Assembly: GCA_963277665.1 (NCBI GenBank)
Contig: OY728165.1
Coordinates: 1,150,068,050 to 1,150,132,049 of the forward strand
Direction of reading: 5' to 3'
Source: Viscum album
Lineage: Eukaryota; Streptophyta; Magnoliopsida; Santalales; Viscaceae
DNA length: 64,000 nt
Translations under genes and position numbers: made by a program
Notes under the pieces: model-generated
Databases searched by the model: none
The model's input: the letters and a program-made list of their open reading frames with translations, nothing else
What the model was told of the DNA's origin: nothing
In this document: positions 50,742 to 62,664 of the stretch, in pieces
Position numbering within the stretch: the first letter of the stretch is position 1
Layout of the letters: every line of letters starts with the position of its first letter

Positions 50742-51076
50742 TTTCATTTTTCGTAGGATGGATAGATGGTGAAATAGGATTGTTTCATACTTATAATAAC
50801 ATATCAGTATATTAGTGATACTTATGTTGTTACTTCATAATGAAACAACCTAAGAAGAAGAAGTGGAAGAAGAAATAAAGGGGAAAGAATCGGTAACGGA
50901 AATTACCTCTTCTTTGAAGCGCCTCTTTGAGACCTCATCTTAGGGCACTAAAATTGGTCTTTGAGGTAGACCATAACCTCTAGGATGTTTCTAGGGAATT
51001 GGAGAAGAGAATTTGGCCGGGGTTGGCCGAGCTTGAAGGCTCAAAGTTGTGTGAGGAAGAGAGGGAGGAGGTGCCC

Positions 51077-51084
51077 TTTTATAA
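51077..51084 (-). promoter_or_regulatory. TATA box, LTR B
   Basis: TTATAAAA on the minus strand; AGGTAA at 50903-50908. Confidence 0.6.
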
Positions 51085-52917
51085 GGGAGGAGAGGGGCTC
51101 CTTTGGAAAAACTAAAAATATTATTTTATTATAAATTCAAGTTTGGTTTTAAATAGCTCCAAATTGATTTATTTCGAGGCTAAGGTGGGGATGGGTCGCA
51201 ATCCTCTCATCCAATAGAATTTAGACATGTTTAGGTCATTATATTAACCTTATCTTTTAGTTTTAACTCTTAGTTAATTAGATTGACATTTACCATGTCA
51301 CTTTGTATTTTTATATTATATAGTTAATAAACATACCATATACATCCAAGAGACCCCCAAGTTGTGTTTTAATAATATATATAACCTTATCTAAGTCATT
51401 TGGCCGAACCATAGATTTTTATGAATAAAATAATAATTAATAATATAATATTTGTTTTAAAAACTATTTTATGTCAATTTTGACACTATTCAATAGTTGA
51501 TTTTTTTGAAACTCATAAAAGAATGATTACTTCGACCAAAGTTAATTAAATTAATCCTAACATGTCATATTAACATATAAAATTAGTTTAATTCATAAAA
51601 AGTCTCAAATTATACTTATTTAGGTATTTATAATATCAATTATTATAATTTTTCACTATTATTGTAATTACTGCATCATCATTGTGTCATAAATAAATTA
51701 AATTATATAATGTCTAAAAATTAAAAATAAAATACCATTATGTATTTAATCTTTTTATATTTCTAATTAATATTTATAGTCAAATTTATCTTACGTATAA
51801 CCCCATATTAAAAATTATTTACTTATTAAACTTTGATTTTAACTATTTTAACCCTTCTTTAAATAAATTAATCATAAATGTCCTAATCTAATCCATGTGG
51901 GCCTAAATGGTCATATTTTATTCATAAGGTTGTTTTTGGTTGAATTACAATTGTCCAATAGAATTAGGACATGTGTTAGGGTAATAATAATATCATTTTT
52001 ACCCTTAATTACCCTATTTACTTTTAACCGTGGTAAAAAAAAGTAAAAAGTTACTATTCACCAAAAATTATTTTCATTTCATTGAACCACATTTTAGTCC
52101 TTGATATTAACCGTGTCTCTCAGATTTTTGAAATTCCACTCACAGAAGTGGTAAAATTATGCTTTATGAAAAAATCAGTTTTTTTACTACCACTTAGTGG
52201 TTTCACTATTCATCAAAAAATGAAAGTTTCCAGAAAAATACCAAAAATTAGGCCTAAGCTATATTTGATATTAAGAATTCAAAAATGATGTCTATTTTAC
52301 CAAATTCAGAACATATCAGTTGCATTAATTAATTTAAAAATTAGTTCTCGTCGTCAAAACAAATAGCGTGTTTTTAAGAGATAATAACTATCAAAAGATT
52401 GACACTTGTTTATAACTGGTTTAAATGTGAAATTACATCCAATGAACTACATTTTATTAAATTGTAAAAATATATTCTAAATATACTTTAAAACCACTCA
52501 AATTAATAATTTATCACTATTAATTATTTCGATTAAAAAAGTTGTTTTAATTATAATTTAGTAATTTTCACTATTCATCAGAATATGAAAGTTATCCGAA
52601 AAGTACAAAAATTTCACCCTAAGCTAATTTCGATATTCTGAATCCAAAAATGAAGTCCATTTTGAAAAATAAAATTTAAAAAATTTCAAAAAGTGGTTAT
52701 TACTATTCATAACGGCTAGTTTTGATAATATTTTAATAGCATATCGTTGTTTAGTGAAACTCGGTATTGCGTACAACGCAAGCTATCGAGGAAGGTCACA
52801 ATTGCGTGTAATGCAAGGCAAGTCAAGGATGCGTGTTGTGAAAGCTCCTTTTGGTGTAACGTACAACACAAGACATTAATGAAAAGAATATTTTTCATAA
52901 AGTCTCGGGGTGTTACA

Positions 52918-52930
52918 TTCTAACCCCCTT
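52918..52930 (-). other. Polypurine tract of E2
   Basis: AAGGGGGTTAGAA on the minus strand before the LTR start TGTAACACC. Confidence 0.82.
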
Positions 52931-54269
52931 AAAATGAATTTCTCCCTCGAAATTCGTCGGGGTTATAAATGGTTTACTACATGAAAGATTCTATAATAGA
53001 AACCCACATCGTAAAAAGGAATACCAAAACCAATCTTTAAAAACAAAAGTATGAAACATAATGGTTACCCAAATAAACTAATCATTGGGTTTCCACATAG
53101 GTGAAAATATGGATATGGAAGAAAAATCTAACCATCATGTTCTGATGGAGAGTGATAGAGAACATGGCTATGGAAAAGCCAACAATCACAAATCCATAAA
53201 TTTGTGACGATCTAAGGTACCATCTGATTAATCAGATATAAGATCACTAGGACAACATTTTTGGTTTTCAAGATCGTTTCCCTAAAGTTGAAGAATTTGA
53301 ATTAGAATAAATACTTACTTTATTTTGGTACAATCTCACTTTTGTTCATGCATTGAACAATTTCTACTTCATCTCTTAAATAAATGAATTTGAATTTGTT
53401 ATTCGTGAAGTGTTAGCAGATCATGTGATAGAATGACGGGTCATTCCATCTGTCTCAAACAAAATGTTAGCAAAAGTTATTAAATATACATAAGTCATTC
53501 TATAGTGAGATTAATCATATATGGTTCCTAAAATGGGCTTATACTTCATATATCATATTTCTTAATATAATAAAACTAGTTTCTACTAAACAGGGACTTC
53601 CTGTAGGCCAGTGGTAGGTGATAAAGGCCATTCGCACTTCGGTTGTGGGTTCGATTCCCACAGCCTTGTCCGACGCGATGGGCTGTCACCCGTCCTGCAG
53701 GTTGTCCTTTTTCTAAAGCTATATTTCTATAACATCCCATCAATAATATCGAAAAACGTTTTATCCTAACTTATGTCCAACATAATCCATTCTAATATTT
53801 AGGCTTATCTAAAATACTTCAGTCCAAGCTCATAGTATAAAGAAAATGATTACTTGAAATGTCACAGAAAAATCACGTGAATGCCATCATTTATCCCCCA
53901 TATATCATAAGATATATCTTGTCAGTCAAATTACAAATATGTGAATACCTTAATCATGTATTCTCTTGAAGAATGAATACCCATTGAACCTTAGTGAAAA
54001 CATGAATGCAGTTAAAAGTTAAAACTTTCCACATACCAAAATCCTCAAAATTCTATATACTCAAACCATGATATCACTTAGTCCTTATATCAATCATGAG
54101 CTCATGAATACTGTTAAACATTTCATTTTCTCGTTTTCCCTTCATTATGCGCATTTCATCTTATTTCCAAAAATATCTCAATCACTTTGAATACCACATT
54201 AGACCAATACATAAATATTCCAATACTCCATGATACAACATTATTTTGGAATCCCATTACATAAACACT
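52931..54269 (-). other. E2 non-coding interior in place of pol
   Basis: About 1.3 kb of AT-rich sequence with no pol motif. The part at 53080-53220 resembles E4 at 4500-4640. The tRNA-like segment at 53593-53710 lies in the middle. The rest shows nothing recognisable. Confidence 0.7.
53593..53710 (+). repeat. tRNA-like (SINE-like) segment with Pol III boxes in E2
   Basis: A box TAGGCCAGTGGTAGG (53604-53618), B box GGTTCGATTCC (53648-53658). Homologous to the E4 segment through the trailing part (TTGTCCGACGCGATGGG). The two boxes are conserved while bases between them differ. Confidence 0.72.
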
Positions 54270-55388
54270 TAATCATTCCACCACATCGTTGTTATATTCA
54301 ACATCGCCAATAGTGATCGCATGTGACTTCCCTTTGTCCTTTTCCATAAGCGGTTGCTCATGTCGATCATCACTAACCCTTGGATTAGGGCATTTATTAG
54401 CATAATGCCCCATTTCCTTGCACTTGAACAATTGAAGTGTTGGTGGTGCGTTCTCTGCAGTGTTTGCTTTATTCACAACATTAGAGACCCTTTTTTTCAT
54501 TACTTAGACACTCAGCTGCTTGATGACCTTCTTTTCTACACTTAAAACATTTTCTAGTCCCTTTAAGACAATCTCCACCATGCTTGTTTCCACACTTTGT
54601 GCATAAGGAAACATTCATCTTCTTTTCACCATTATTCGGAGATTTCTCCTTAAACTCCATCTTTTGTTTCTTGTCAAAAACATGAGATGGATATGTAACA
54701 CCAAATTCTATTTCTACCTTGATAGCACAACGCACAATTTCTTCATAGCTACTGAAGTCTCTTATAGATAATGCCCTTCGAAGAATTGGTTTTATGCCAC
54801 TGAAAAATCGATCAACTTTACTTTCAGGTTGGATGATAATGCCAGATGCATACCTTGCAAGTCTTGTAAAATTCGCTTCGTATATACCAACAGATTCATC
54901 ATCCTTTTGCTTCTTCTCAAGAAACTCCTTTTCCATCTTTGTTCGAATAATACGAGGGAAGTACATACTGAAAACAAGTTCTTGAACTCGTCCCATTCCA
55001 TGGACTCAGTTTCATCTCTTGGCCTCGTATTCTTGATAATATTCCACCATTGATCAGCTTCACCTTCCAAACGATATACTGCTAAGATGACTTTATCATG
55101 TTCAGAACATTGAAGAACTGAAAATATCTTTTCATTGGTACTGATCCATTGTTCAGCAACAAGTGGATCGGAAGTCCCACTAAAAGAAGGTGGACGTTGC
55201 CTCATGAAGGACTCAATAGAATATTGTTACCTTCTCTGCTCATTTGGAAGTCCAGAATGATTCATAGCTTGTGTAAGTATAGCAATAATATTTTTCACTC
55301 CATCTCCCATAACATTTGTTTGTTCAGGAGGACAATCATTGCATTGTCCATTGCATTGATCAACACGGTTCCTTCGGGTTCCATCCAT
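54270..55388 (-). pseudogene. E2 gag (gag-only frame, frameshifted)
   Basis: Starts at ATG 55386-55388 (MDGTRRNRVDQ) and ends with DVVE and a stop at 54270-54272. Core: SDPLVAEQWIS, EKIFSVLQCSEHDKVI, GEADQWW, then MEKEFLEKKQKDDESVGIYE. Cys-rich end: CTKCGNKHGGDC, a knuckle CFKCRKEGHQAAEC and a second FKCKEMGHYANKC whose first Cys is Leu. One in-frame TAA (about 55224) and two compensating frameshifts (about 54970 and 54490) interrupt it. No protease follows the natural end, unlike the gag-pol fusion usual for Tekay elements. Such a gag could package RNA, with pol supplied by another element (inference). Confidence 0.85.
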
Positions 55389-55634
55389 CGTATAAAACCC
55401 AAAAAGAATAGTGTGAGAGGCAAAAATCATGCAAGGAAAAACAAAATTATAAAGGGGGAGTATCATCAATATCTAACTTATTAGGTTAAATTCTATGATC
55501 GTTACCGTAGTTCTAGGACTGTATCTTATACGTATACTTATCCTTAGGTACATCCCTAGACATACCATAGAAATATCTCTAGGGATCTCACTAACGCTTT
55601 TGCATCCTAGTTTCCAAAGGTTGACTAAACCTTT

Positions 55635-55646
55635 CCTCTGATACCA
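55635..55646 (-). other. Primer binding site of E2
   Basis: TGGTATCAGAGG on the minus strand, two bases inside LTR C. Confidence 0.88.
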
Positions 55647-57245
55647 ACTGTAGAGAGCCGAAGCTTGTCATACATTGACATTACATTACTTTTGTGGAAT
55701 ACTTAGTATATAACAAAAACACACACACAAGGAACGTAATAGTTTAGTGTCTTTGGAAACTCGGAACGTAATCTTCTAATCATGGTGAAAGATCCTCAAC
55801 ATCTCCCATAACGATCTTCCTTTTTTTTCATACCTAAAACCTTTCATTATATCCTGGGGAAAAGAAAACATAAAAGGGTGAGCTAAAATGCTCAGTAAGG
55901 GTAAACAAAAGAAATATCAATCACATCATATTCAAAAGAACATATCTTTTGGAAATCTTAACCTGCAAAAGAGATCATAATTTCATAACATGGGATAAAT
56001 CATAGTAGTGAAATTTAATCCCAATAGCCATAACTTAAAACATTAAACTTTGTGGCATACACACATAATAATATAGAATCATATCTTATTAGTCAAGACT
56101 CATTGCCAACAGTATCTTAGTGGACAAAGTCCATTTCTGAACCGAGTCACCCTCGTTTCAGTCCTGTTTCACTGAACCGGTATAACCTACCGTTCCAGCC
56201 ATGTCTATCTCATGAGATATAAAATCTTTACCCAATGCATTGGAAGGAGATATAGGTCCCACCCATCTCATAATTATACCATTCTTATGTGTGCCACAAA
56301 ATCATAAACCATACATCATTTCATAACCCATGTAGTAAAAATGGGATTCTTAAACAACATGACATCATAAAACAATTCATATAAAATAAAGGAATTCATA
56401 AAAATAATTCCATCACAACACAGTCAAATCAATTTAAAAATAGGGATAGAAATAGAACCCTTTATTATCTTATATGGAAAATAATTTTGATAAAACACTT
56501 GAACTCCATTCTTGAGGAAAATATCATTTCTTCTTCAAAAACACTTTTCCTTTCTTAACATGTCATACAATTATAAACAAAAAGAATTTGATTAAAAATA
56601 AACATGAAAACTTGTAAAGGAAGATTCTTGGAAATAATGTTTTGAAAATCCATTCATGCCGTATAAGTTAAGAAACATTCTTTTTGTACTTTTGCCGGAA
56701 AAGTCAAAAAGTACCTCGTACGAAAAACGACAAAAGATTCCTTTCATATCTCTTACTAAAAACTCACCGAAGGGTAAAATTGGATTTATACAATTGTAGG
56801 TGGATGGAAATAATATTACATATTGAAGAAAGATGGATGTGGATGATAAAATACACCCTACTAAATACCAAAGTATAAACAATCTCAGATAAAAATGAGA
56901 TTGTGATATTTTCCTTACCTTTGGTCCGATTTGCTTCGTAAGTGTCCGAAACTCCTGTATAATGATTTAAATAATGTTATTGACTTATTCCAGAATCATA
57001 CTCATTGTTATGATATCATATATGGTTCACTTATGACTTTATATTACCCGTTCTTTTGTAAATTCCATGTTAAAGAGCGTTTTGGGTAAAATTGTTTCAT
57101 TTGTTGTCCGTGTTTTGACTTGTAATTATTCATATGATTACTTAGATCATGATTACAGAATTATAGAATATAAAACATGATTTATACATATATATATTCA
57201 GAATATACATATATAAAATAAATCAGTAAATGGAAAGAAATACAC

Positions 57246-57672
57246 CGTTCATGGAGACGGTAGGTCGTACGTACGCATGAACGCTGTTTTCGTTTGCTTA
57301 TTGAGTTGAACGGAATTAAGTAGATGACATTCATATATATACACATAAATACAGTATCATTATTATGTCATATATTTTAGGATTACTTATTATATATACT
57401 TTATAATCATTCATGAATGGTTTAAAGTGGAGAATGTATCTCATCACGTCGTGGAGACGGTAGTCCGTACGTACGCACGAGCGATGATATCGTTCTCATG
57501 ATCGTGGGAATGTATTGGAGTGTATGTATACTATTTAAGAATCAATATCACTTTAAAATAATAATATATAGTTATTATTTACACCATTATACCCATCCAA
57601 GTAAGGTGGTGGTGGAAAATAGATTTCACCACGGCGTGGAGACGGTATTCCGTATGTACGCACGTGCGGTGA
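57246..57672 (-). repeat. Hairpin modules H1, H2, H3 in LTR C
   Basis: H1 57246-57283 (CGTTCATG with CATGAACG), H2 57441-57487 (TCATCACGTCGTG with CACGAGCGATGA), H3 57626-57672 (TCACCACGGCGTG with CACGTGCGGTGA). Confidence 0.78.
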
Positions 57673-58007
57673 TTTCGTTTTTCGTAGGATGGATAGATGG
57701 TGAAATATGATTGTTTCATACTAATAATAACATATCAGTATATGAGTGATACTGAATTTATTACTTCATAATGAAACAACCTAATAAGAAGAAGTGGAAG
57801 AAGAAATAAAGCTGAAAGAATCGGTAACGAAAATTACCTCTTCTTTGAAGTGCCTCTTTGAGACCTCCACTTAGGGCACTAAAATTGGTCTTTGAGGAAG
57901 AAAAGAACCTATAGTATGTTTATAGGGAAGTGGAGAAGAGAATTTTTCAGGGTTTGGCCGAGCATTAAGGCTCAAAGTTGTGTGAGGAAGAGAGGGAGGA
58001 GGTGCCC

Positions 58008-58015
58008 TTTTATAA
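58008..58015 (-). promoter_or_regulatory. TATA box, LTR C
   Basis: TTATAAAA on the minus strand; this LTR would drive E2. Confidence 0.6.
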
Positions 58016-59851
58016 GGGAGGAGAGGGGCTCCTTTGGAAAAACTAAAAATATTTTTTTATTATAAAGTCAAGTTCGGTTTTAAATAGCTCCAAATTGATT
58101 TATTTCGAGGCTAAGGTGGGGATGGGTCGAAATCCTCTCATCCAATAGAATTTAGAAAAGTTTAGGTCATTATATTAACCTTATCTTTTAGTTTTAACTC
58201 TTAGTTAATTAGATTGACATTTACCATGTCACTTTGTATTTTTATATTATATAGTTAATAAACAAATAATATACATCCAAGAGACCCCCAAGTTGAGTTT
58301 TAATAATATATATAACCTTATCTAAGTAATTTTTCCGAACCTTAGATTTTTAGGAATAAAATAACAATTAATCATATAATATTTGTTTCAAAAACTATTT
58401 TATGTCAATTTTGACACTATTCAATAGTTGATTTTTTTGAAACTCATAACAGAATGATTACTTCAACAAAAGTTACTTAAATTAATCCTAACTTGTCATA
58501 ATAACCTATAAAACTAGTTTAATTCATAAAAAGTCTCAAATTATACTTATTTAGGTATTTATAATAACAATTATTCTAATTTTTCACTATTATGATAATT
58601 ACTGCATCATCATTGTGTCATAAATAAATTAAATTATATAATGTATAAAAATTACAAATAAAATACCATTATCTAGGAAATCTTTTTAGATTTCTAATAA
58701 ATATTTATAGTCGAATTTATCTTATGTATTACCCCATATTAAAAATTATTTACTTATTAAACTTTGATTTAAACTATTTTAACCCTTCTTTAAATAAATT
58801 AATCATAAATGTCCTAATCTAATCCAAGTGGGCCTAAATGGTAATATTTTATTCCTAATGTTGTTTTTGGTCGAATTACACTTGTCCAATAGAATTAGGA
58901 CATGTGTTAGTGTAATAATAATATCATTTTTACACTTAATTACCCTATTTACTTTTAACCGTGGTAAAAAAAAGTAAAAAGTTACTATTCACCAAAAATT
59001 ATTTTCATCTCATTTAACCACATTTTAGTCCTTGATATTAACCGTGTCTCTCGGATTTTTGAAATTCCACTCACAGAAGCTGTAAAATTAAGTTTTATGA
59101 AAAAATTAGTTTTTTTTAACTACCACTTAGTGGTTTCACTATTCATCAAAAAATGAAAGTTTCCAGAAAAATACCAAAAATTAGGCCTAAGCAATATTTG
59201 ATATTAAGAATTCAAAAATGATGTCTATTTTACCAAATTCAGAACATATCAGTTTCATTAATTAATTTAAAAATTAGTTCCCGTCGTCAAAACAAATAGC
59301 GTGTTTTTAAAAGATAATAACTATCAAAAGATTGACACTTGTTTATAACTGGTTTAAATGTGAAATTACATCCAATGACCAACATTGTATTAAATTGTAA
59401 AAATATATTCTAAATATATTTTAAAACCACTGAAATTAATAATTTATCACTATTAATTGTTTCGATTAAAAATGTTGTTTTTAATTATAATTTAGTACTT
59501 TTCACTATTCATCAGAATATGAAAGTTATCCGAAAAGTACCAAAATTTCACCCTAAGCTAATTTCGATTTTCCGAATCCAAAAATGAAGTCCATTTTGAA
59601 AAATGAAATTTACAAAATTTCAAAAAGTGGTTATTACTATTCATAACAGCTAGTTTTAATAATATTTTAATAGCATATCGTTGTTTAGTGAAACACGGTA
59701 TTGCGTACAACGCAAGCTATCGAGGAAGGTCGCGATTGCGTGTAATGCAAGGCAAGTAAAGGATGCGTGTTGTGAAAGCTCCTTTTGGTGTAGCATACAA
59801 CACAAGACATTAATGAAAAGAATATTTTTCATAAAGTCTCGGGGTGTTACA

Positions 59852-59856
59852 TTACA
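59852..59856. repeat. Target duplication of E2, right (TTACA)
   Basis: Perfect match with 44517-44521. Confidence 0.65.
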
Positions 59857-59861
59857 TGGTT
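59857..59861. repeat. Probable target duplication of E1, right (TGGTT)
   Basis: Partner of 33182-33186; G1 LTR continues directly from here. Confidence 0.6.
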
Positions 59862-60408
59862 GTTATTTCGTACCTTCTGATTGTACTCTTACCTTTGAGG
59901 TTTATCGTTTTTGGATTCTGGTAGACCTTCAGGGGTCTTGGGGTCCCTACTGAGTATCCTTATACTCACCCCTACACGGGATATGCCCGCACCTTTTTTT
60001 GTCCTATGCAGATGACAGACAACATTGACAGAGGCTAGGGGTGACGGACAGGAGGCTGCTCGGAGGTGAACTTAGAAGTGATGTACCAAAGAGATGACTT
60101 GATTGATATTTGTACCTACCCTTCAGGTAGGATTCCTGATGGAAAATACAAGAGTTTTTTCCCTTTCAGTTGTATTTGTACTTTCAGTTGGTCTTGTATA
60201 CTAGCCATTACTTTCCGCACACTTTTTACTATAGTAGTTACTAGTGGTTACTCCTTGTTGTGTTTTCAAACTGTGTGTGTTGCAAGTTTTAAAGCCAATG
60301 CCTTCCTGATTATAGGGATATGCCTTTCGGTGCTAATCGCTATCCCCTGGCCTATTGAAGGTGAGATTGGGGTGGTCACAGAATGGGCCCCGAGTACGGG
60401 TTGTGACA
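59862..60408 (+). repeat. G1 3' LTR, third piece
   Basis: Aligns with 5' LTR 15513-16059, ending GGGTTGTGACA. The open frame at 60066-60422 only reflects this LTR. Confidence 0.83.
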
Positions 60409-60413
60409 AAAAA
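60409..60413. repeat. Probable target duplication of G1, right (AAAAA)
   Basis: Partner of TAAAA at 12924-12928. Confidence 0.45.
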
Positions 60414-61100
60414 GATTTATAAAAGTTCCAAAATTTATATTTTATATAGGTTCACAATTAAAATACTGTAAAAATATTTTTATATAAATTTAGGTTTTAA
60501 TATCTACTGTAGGGTTTTTCCTTATCTTATGATTACAAAATATATTGGATAAATATTAAAAATATTTGTTTGAATATATAAAATATAAATTTAACTAATA
60601 TAATTCACTATTATTAATTAATTTAAATAAATAAGATAAATAATATTTTTTCAGATAAAATAGGTCTTTTATATAATCATTACCTCTAAATTCATTCGAC
60701 ATCTATATTAATTTATAATTAATAGGTGACCAATGGATTCAACAATATATATTCATAAGATATTTAGTAATATGATATTCAATATAATATACATGTTATA
60801 TCTTATTAAATAATAATATTTTAATAATATGTATATGTTTGGAAATACTTAATATTGAGATATACCCAATCTATCGAGAAAAGTAAGTATTTCATGTAAT
60901 GTAATCTATTCTCTTTGTTCCTTATAAAGAAAGATAAAATTTATGTTCCATGAAATGCAAGATTAACACAGTGTTTTGTATAATGAAAGATATACGTAGT
61001 TATTTAATATAAAAGAAACTATTTTTAGTGATTCATGAAATGAAATATATCAAAAAGGTTAAATTAAGTCAAAAAAATCAAGAAATATCAGGGTGTTACA
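60414..61100 (-). repeat. E5 3' LTR, right segment
   Basis: Continues 10862-12928 after G1. It ends CAGGGTGTTACA, followed by a polypurine tract (minus strand) at 61101-61112. It keeps traces of the shared LTR tail (CTATCGAGAAAAG near 60872). Confidence 0.75.
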
Positions 61101-61820
61101 TTCTACCCCCTAGAAAATGAATTTATCCCTTGAAATTCCTCTGGGTTATCATAGGATTAATAAATGAAAGTTTCTTTCTTATAAATTGTCATCACAAAAA
61201 ATGAACACCAAAACTTCTTTTAAAATAGGAAAATTTGAAACTATAATTGATACCCAAAGTAACTCATAACTAGCTTCACCTATATAAGAACATTGGTCGA
61301 AGTGAAAAAATGGACTTATAGAAAAAGTGTAAATATTTTTAATGACAGAATGAGGGTCTCAATAACAAACAAGTGAATTATCAATGAAAAGTTAAGGGCC
61401 TAAAATTTTAAAATCTATTTTGATTTAAAATTCCATCGGTTCAAAAAAAAGTTATTAGAACATCATTTTTCTATCATTTTACAAATGACGAGTGATTCAT
61501 TTATTGACCGAGAGTATAAAAAAATATGAATACCTAATGTATTTCTGTAAAAAAATCATTCTTCTGTTGTTATTTGATAAATTTATAATTCATCTATTAT
61601 ATACAGAAGTGGATTTTTAGAATTTAACATTTATTCCAGAAGCACTAAAATACAATTTTAAAATGATATTAAGGCCCCTAAAAGAATGAGATGTGTTAAT
61701 ATTTGTCTCTAAATATTATTCATAATCAATATGGTTAATAAAATTATCTTATAAATTAAAATTTAAAAGTACTAGTTCAATATTAATATTTATTCATCAA
61801 AAAATAATTACACATTAGCC

Positions 61821-61935
61821 ATGGCATTGTGTAGGTGAGTGGTAGGTGTGAAACCCTTATGGTGCTTCGGTCTGGGGTTCAAGACCTACTGCCTTTCCAA
61901 ACATTATTTTTTGTAACCCGATGTATAGGATGTCT
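61821..61935 (+). repeat. tRNA-like segment in E5 (decayed)
   Basis: A-box-like TAGGTGAGTGGTAGG (61832-61846) and B-box-like GGTTCAAGACC (61876-61886). Same position relative to the polypurine tract and gag as in E2. Confidence 0.62.
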
Positions 61936-62664
61936 ATTTTAAATTCAACACTTATATAATCCAAAATAAATTTAATAGACTTCATTAAATTAATTTTGAT
62001 CACTATACATCTTGTTAAATAAGTTTTTTAAAACAACCTTAATACATAAATACTTCCTACAACATTTAACAATATCTTTTCAGGAATGGTTAAACTTATA
62101 ACCCATATGAAATGTAAAAATCCAAAACATTAAAAAGTAATTCATGAAATTAGCTTAACAATGATCCCCCATATATCACAATGTATCTTTTTTGTTTTAC
62201 ATATCAAACATGTGAATACCCTCATTGTAAATCATTTTGAAAATGGTAATAACCAGAATTGCCATTAATCCTTTTCGAAAACATAGATGATTCTTTAATG
62301 TAAACATTACTAAATATAATACTAAAATCCAAGAACTTGTAAACCTCATTGATGATGACACAACCCACTTATTTAGAGAAATTTTAATTGCTTCTATGTT
62401 TATAGATACTATTCAATTAACTTTGTCGAAAACAATCATCTTTTTATCCAAGATAAATAAAATATTCTATATATCATGAATACATTAAGGGTTACCTTCC
62501 ATTAGTGAAAATATTACCTTTCCATTAAATCAATTTTCCATTCCATCAGACACATTCAACATAATCTTCTAAATCCTTAGTGAAAAAACATAAATTGGAA
62601 AATCCTTGTATATTCCACCATTCATATAACATAATTATTTATTCCAAATACATAAATAAATTTA

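Larger units (their letters stand above)
48715..52917 (-). repeat. LTR B: E2 3' LTR (4203 bp)
   Basis: Starts TGTAGAGACCC, ends GGGTGTTACA directly before the polypurine tract. Its right end matches LTR C, unlike LTR A. Confidence 0.9.
44522..59851 (-). mobile_element. E2: gag-only non-autonomous element with three LTRs
   Basis: Minus strand, from the right: 5' LTR C (55649-59851), PBS (55635-55646), gag relic, non-coding interior with a tRNA-like segment, polypurine tract (52918-52930), 3' LTR B (48715-52917), then an extra LTR A (44522-48714) joined head to tail. LTRs B and C are both 4203 bp. No protease, RT, RNase H or integrase sequence is visible. The LTRs resemble those of E1 along their length, so E1-like elements are the natural donors of pol functions (inference). 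Confidence 0.87.
55649..59851 (-). repeat. LTR C: E2 5' LTR (4203 bp)
   Basis: Same length as LTR B. Ends ...GGGTGTTACA at 59851 and is followed by the TTACA duplication. Palindrome at 56232-56243, TATA 58008-58015, AGGTAA 57834-57839. Confidence 0.9.
12929..60408 (+). mobile_element. G1: Ty3/Gypsy element split by two nested insertions
   Basis: Order on the plus strand: 5' LTR 12929-16059, PBS 16063-16074, gag-pol relic 16336-20781, polypurine tract 20809-20820, 3' LTR in three pieces (20821-21354, 31177-33186, 59862-60408). The pieces sum to about 3.1 kb, matching the 3131 bp 5' LTR. Between them lie E3 and the E1-E2 block. The chromodomain-like end (HPVNIEDR ... PHLF) supports a chromovirus. 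Many stops, an RT deletion and strongly diverged LTRs indicate an old, dead copy. Confidence 0.85.

Noticed and set aside
46371..57710. A 70-83 codon plus-strand frame repeated in LTRs A, B and C (46371-46622, 50573-50815, 57498-57710)
   Set aside because: It is antisense to the elements, runs across hairpin H3, and is shared only because the LTR copies are near-identical; the E1 LTR copies do not keep it.
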